From: JAFARZ01 sp035651595
GTDB taxonomy: Bacteria; Actinomycetota; Actinomycetes; Streptosporangiales; Streptosporangiaceae
DNA length: 39,499 nt
Assembly (NCBI GenBank): GCA_035651595.1
Contig: DASRFJ010000025.1
Coordinates: 1-39,499 of the forward strand
Direction of reading: 5' to 3'
The notes below the pieces were generated by a model. The model was given only the letters and a program-made list of their open reading frames with translations, was not told the DNA's origin and did no database searches. This document shows, one piece after another, positions 38,131 through 39,499 of the stretch (its first letter is position 1; every line of letters starts with the position of its first letter). The position numbers and the translations under genes were made by a program.

Positions 38131-39499
38131 ATGGTGGTCAAGAACGACAGCCCATTCCAGGCGTTCGAGTTTGCACCCTCGTCCAGCCTGATTGGCGACC
38201 TGTTCAGTGCCCAGGCCGCGCGGACGCCGGGTGCCGCGGCGGTGGTCTGGGATGGCGGGGAGCTGACCTATGCCGGGCTGGACGCGGCCGCGAACCGGCT
38301 CGCCTGCCAGCTGGCCGGGCTGGGCGCGGGCCGGGAAGACCGGGTCGCGATACTGGCCGGGCGGTCCCCGGAACAGGTCATCGCGGTACTAGCCACCCTC
38401 AAGGCCGGCGCCGCCTACCTCCCCCTGGACACCCGCGCCCCCGCCACCCGGATGCGGCAGCTCCTCACCCAGGCCGGAGCGAGGATCGTACTGTGCGACC
38501 AGGCCTGGCACGACACCGCAACCAGACTCGGCCGCGCCCTGCTGGTCGACGCGGCGGAACTGCTAGCAGACGGCCCGGCCGACCCGCCCCCGGCCAGCGC
38601 CGACCCCGACAACCTGGCCTACGTCACCTACACCTCCGGATCAACCGGCCAGCCCAAAGCAGTCGCCGTCCGGCACCGCGACGTCACCGCGCTCGCCGCC
38701 GACCACCGGTTCACCGGCGCCGCCCACCACCGGGTCCTGCTCCACTCCCCGCTGGCCTTCGACGCCTCCACCTACGAACTGTGGATCCCCCTGCTCTCCG
38801 GCGGCACAGTCGTCATCGCCCCGCCCGGCGACCTGGACCCCGCCACCGTGCACCACACGATCACCGCACACGGCGTGACCGCACTATGGCTCACCTCCGG
38901 GCTGTTCCGCATCATCGCCCAAGACGCCCCCCAGGCCCTGGCCGGCGCACGCGAAGTATGGACCGGCGGAGACGTCGTCCCCGCCGCCGCCGTCCGCCGG
39001 GTACTGGCCGCCTGCCCCGCCCTGACCGTCATCGACGGATACGGCCCCACCGAAACCACCACGTTCGCCACCTGCCACCCCATGCCCGCCCCGGACACCG
39101 TACCCGACCCGGTACCGATCGGCCGACCCCTGGACAACATGCAGGTCTACGTCCTCGACCCCGCCCTGCGCCCGGTACCGCCCGGCATCCCCGGCCAGCT
39201 GTACATCACCGGCGCCGGACTGGCCCGCGGCTACCTGAACCAGCCCGGCCTCACCGCCCAGCGGTTCATCGCCTGCCCGTTCGGCCCGCCGGGCCAGCGC
39301 ATGTACGCCACCGGGGACGTGGTGCGGTGGAACGGGGATGGCCACCTCGAATTCACCGGCCGTGCTGATGAGCAGGTGAAGATCCGCGGGTTCCGGATCG
39401 AGCCGGGTGAGATCGAGACGGTGCTGTGCCGGCATCCGGCTATCACCGATGCGGTGGTGATCGCGCGTGAGGACATCCCCGGCCGCAAGCACCTCGCCG
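38131..39499 (+). CDS. Nonribosomal peptide synthetase, N-terminal adenylation domain (partial, runs off the window)
   Basis: The first ~456 codons are in the window with no stop. ATG at 38131, with AAGGACGGG ~8 nt upstream. After ~20 residues an adenylation domain begins, with no condensation domain before it, as in a loading module. Core motifs seen: LTYAGLDAAANRLA (A1), LKAGAAYLPLD (A2), YTSGSTGQPKAVAV (A3), FDASTYELW (A4), GYGPTETTTF (A5), GQLYITGAGLARGYLN (A6), YATGDVVRW (A7) and GRADEQVKIRGFRIEPGEIE (A8). Specificity positions read D211, A212, Y215, W253, W277, G279, G303, T311, F312; the A10 lysine lies beyond the end. This is closest to valine-type codes (DAFWIGGTFK). It follows the SxxK gene by 83 bp, likely one transcript. 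Confidence 0.93.
   Translation, partial: MVVKNDSPFQAFEFAPSSSLIGDLFSAQAARTPGAAAVVWDGGELTYAGLDAAANRLACQLAGLGAGREDRVAILAGRSPEQVIAVLATLKAGAAYLPLDTRAPATRMRQLLTQAGARIVLCDQAWHDTATRLGRALLVDAAELLADGPADPPPASADPDNLAYVTYTSGSTGQPKAVAVRHRDVTALAADHRFTGAAHHRVLLHSPLAFDASTYELWIPLLSGGTVVIAPPGDLDPATVHHTITAHGVTALWLTSGLFRIIAQDAPQALAGAREVWTGGDVVPAAAVRRVLAACPALTVIDGYGPTETTTFATCHPMPAPDTVPDPVPIGRPLDNMQVYVLDPALRPVPPGIPGQLYITGAGLARGYLNQPGLTAQRFIACPFGPPGQRMYATGDVVRWNGDGHLEFTGRADEQVKIRGFRIEPGEIETVLCRHPAITDAVVIAREDIPGRKHLA

Noticed and set aside
38040..39368. A 442-residue open frame overlapping the NRPS start.
   Set aside because: It is rich in Arg/Pro with no domain, and is a shadow of the NRPS frame, which has all adenylation motifs.

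Overview
The window is high-GC DNA from an actinomycete, probably a filamentous one. The signs are strong G/C bias at codon third positions, frequent GTG and TTG starts, mycothiol- and F420-type enzymes, a Hanks-type Ser/Thr kinase, SigE-family and LAL/LuxR regulators, many exported proteins and the left edge of a nonribosomal peptide cluster. I found no rRNA, tRNA, CRISPR array or intact insertion sequence. Genus was not assigned.

Left part (1-11 kb): an XRE-HTH/LamG fusion, a small membrane protein, a kinase-fold protein, a methyltransferase, a secreted seven-motif beta-propeller, an IclR regulator, a DUF3050 protein, a secreted CBM13-GH62 arabinofuranosidase, and a divergent LysR / YeiH-type exporter pair with a palindrome between them.

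Middle part (11-28.5 kb): a Tat-exported epoxide-hydrolase-like protein; an F420-type reductase; a sigma factor overlapping a membrane-anchored propeller gene; a serine hydrolase; a Ser/Thr kinase with an extracellular propeller; a secreted tripeptidyl aminopeptidase; another secreted propeller; a mycothiol-dependent isomerase-like protein divergent from a TetR gene across two adjacent dyads; a TetR-methyltransferase-esterase-hydrolase run; and small hypothetical, YjbR and lipoprotein genes. Two 82-bp copies of a palindromic dispersed repeat lie about 10 kb apart in intergenic DNA.

Right part (28.5-35 kb): a minus-strand run led by a LAL regulator (SRPBCC, SDR, DUF899, F420 reductase remnant). 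Its distal end is decaying: the DUF899 gene has lost its central thioredoxin-like segment, and the reductase carries a 29-bp tandem duplication, has no usable start and is truncated. An APC permease follows.

Right edge (35.2-39.5 kb): the start of a biosynthetic cluster. A VioC/AsnO-like Fe(II)/2-oxoglutarate amino-acid hydroxylase gene diverges from a cytoplasmic SxxK beta-lactamase-fold protein with a lipocalin-like tail (possibly a PBP-type thioesterase) and an NRPS that begins directly with an adenylation domain and runs off the window. The 390-bp divergent promoter holds a near-perfect 52-bp inverted repeat. Each arm carries three 7-bp repeats at 11-bp period placed exactly 8 bp before a -10-like hexamer. 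This is the architecture of SARP-activated promoters and would switch both sides together. It is the most interesting signal in the window.
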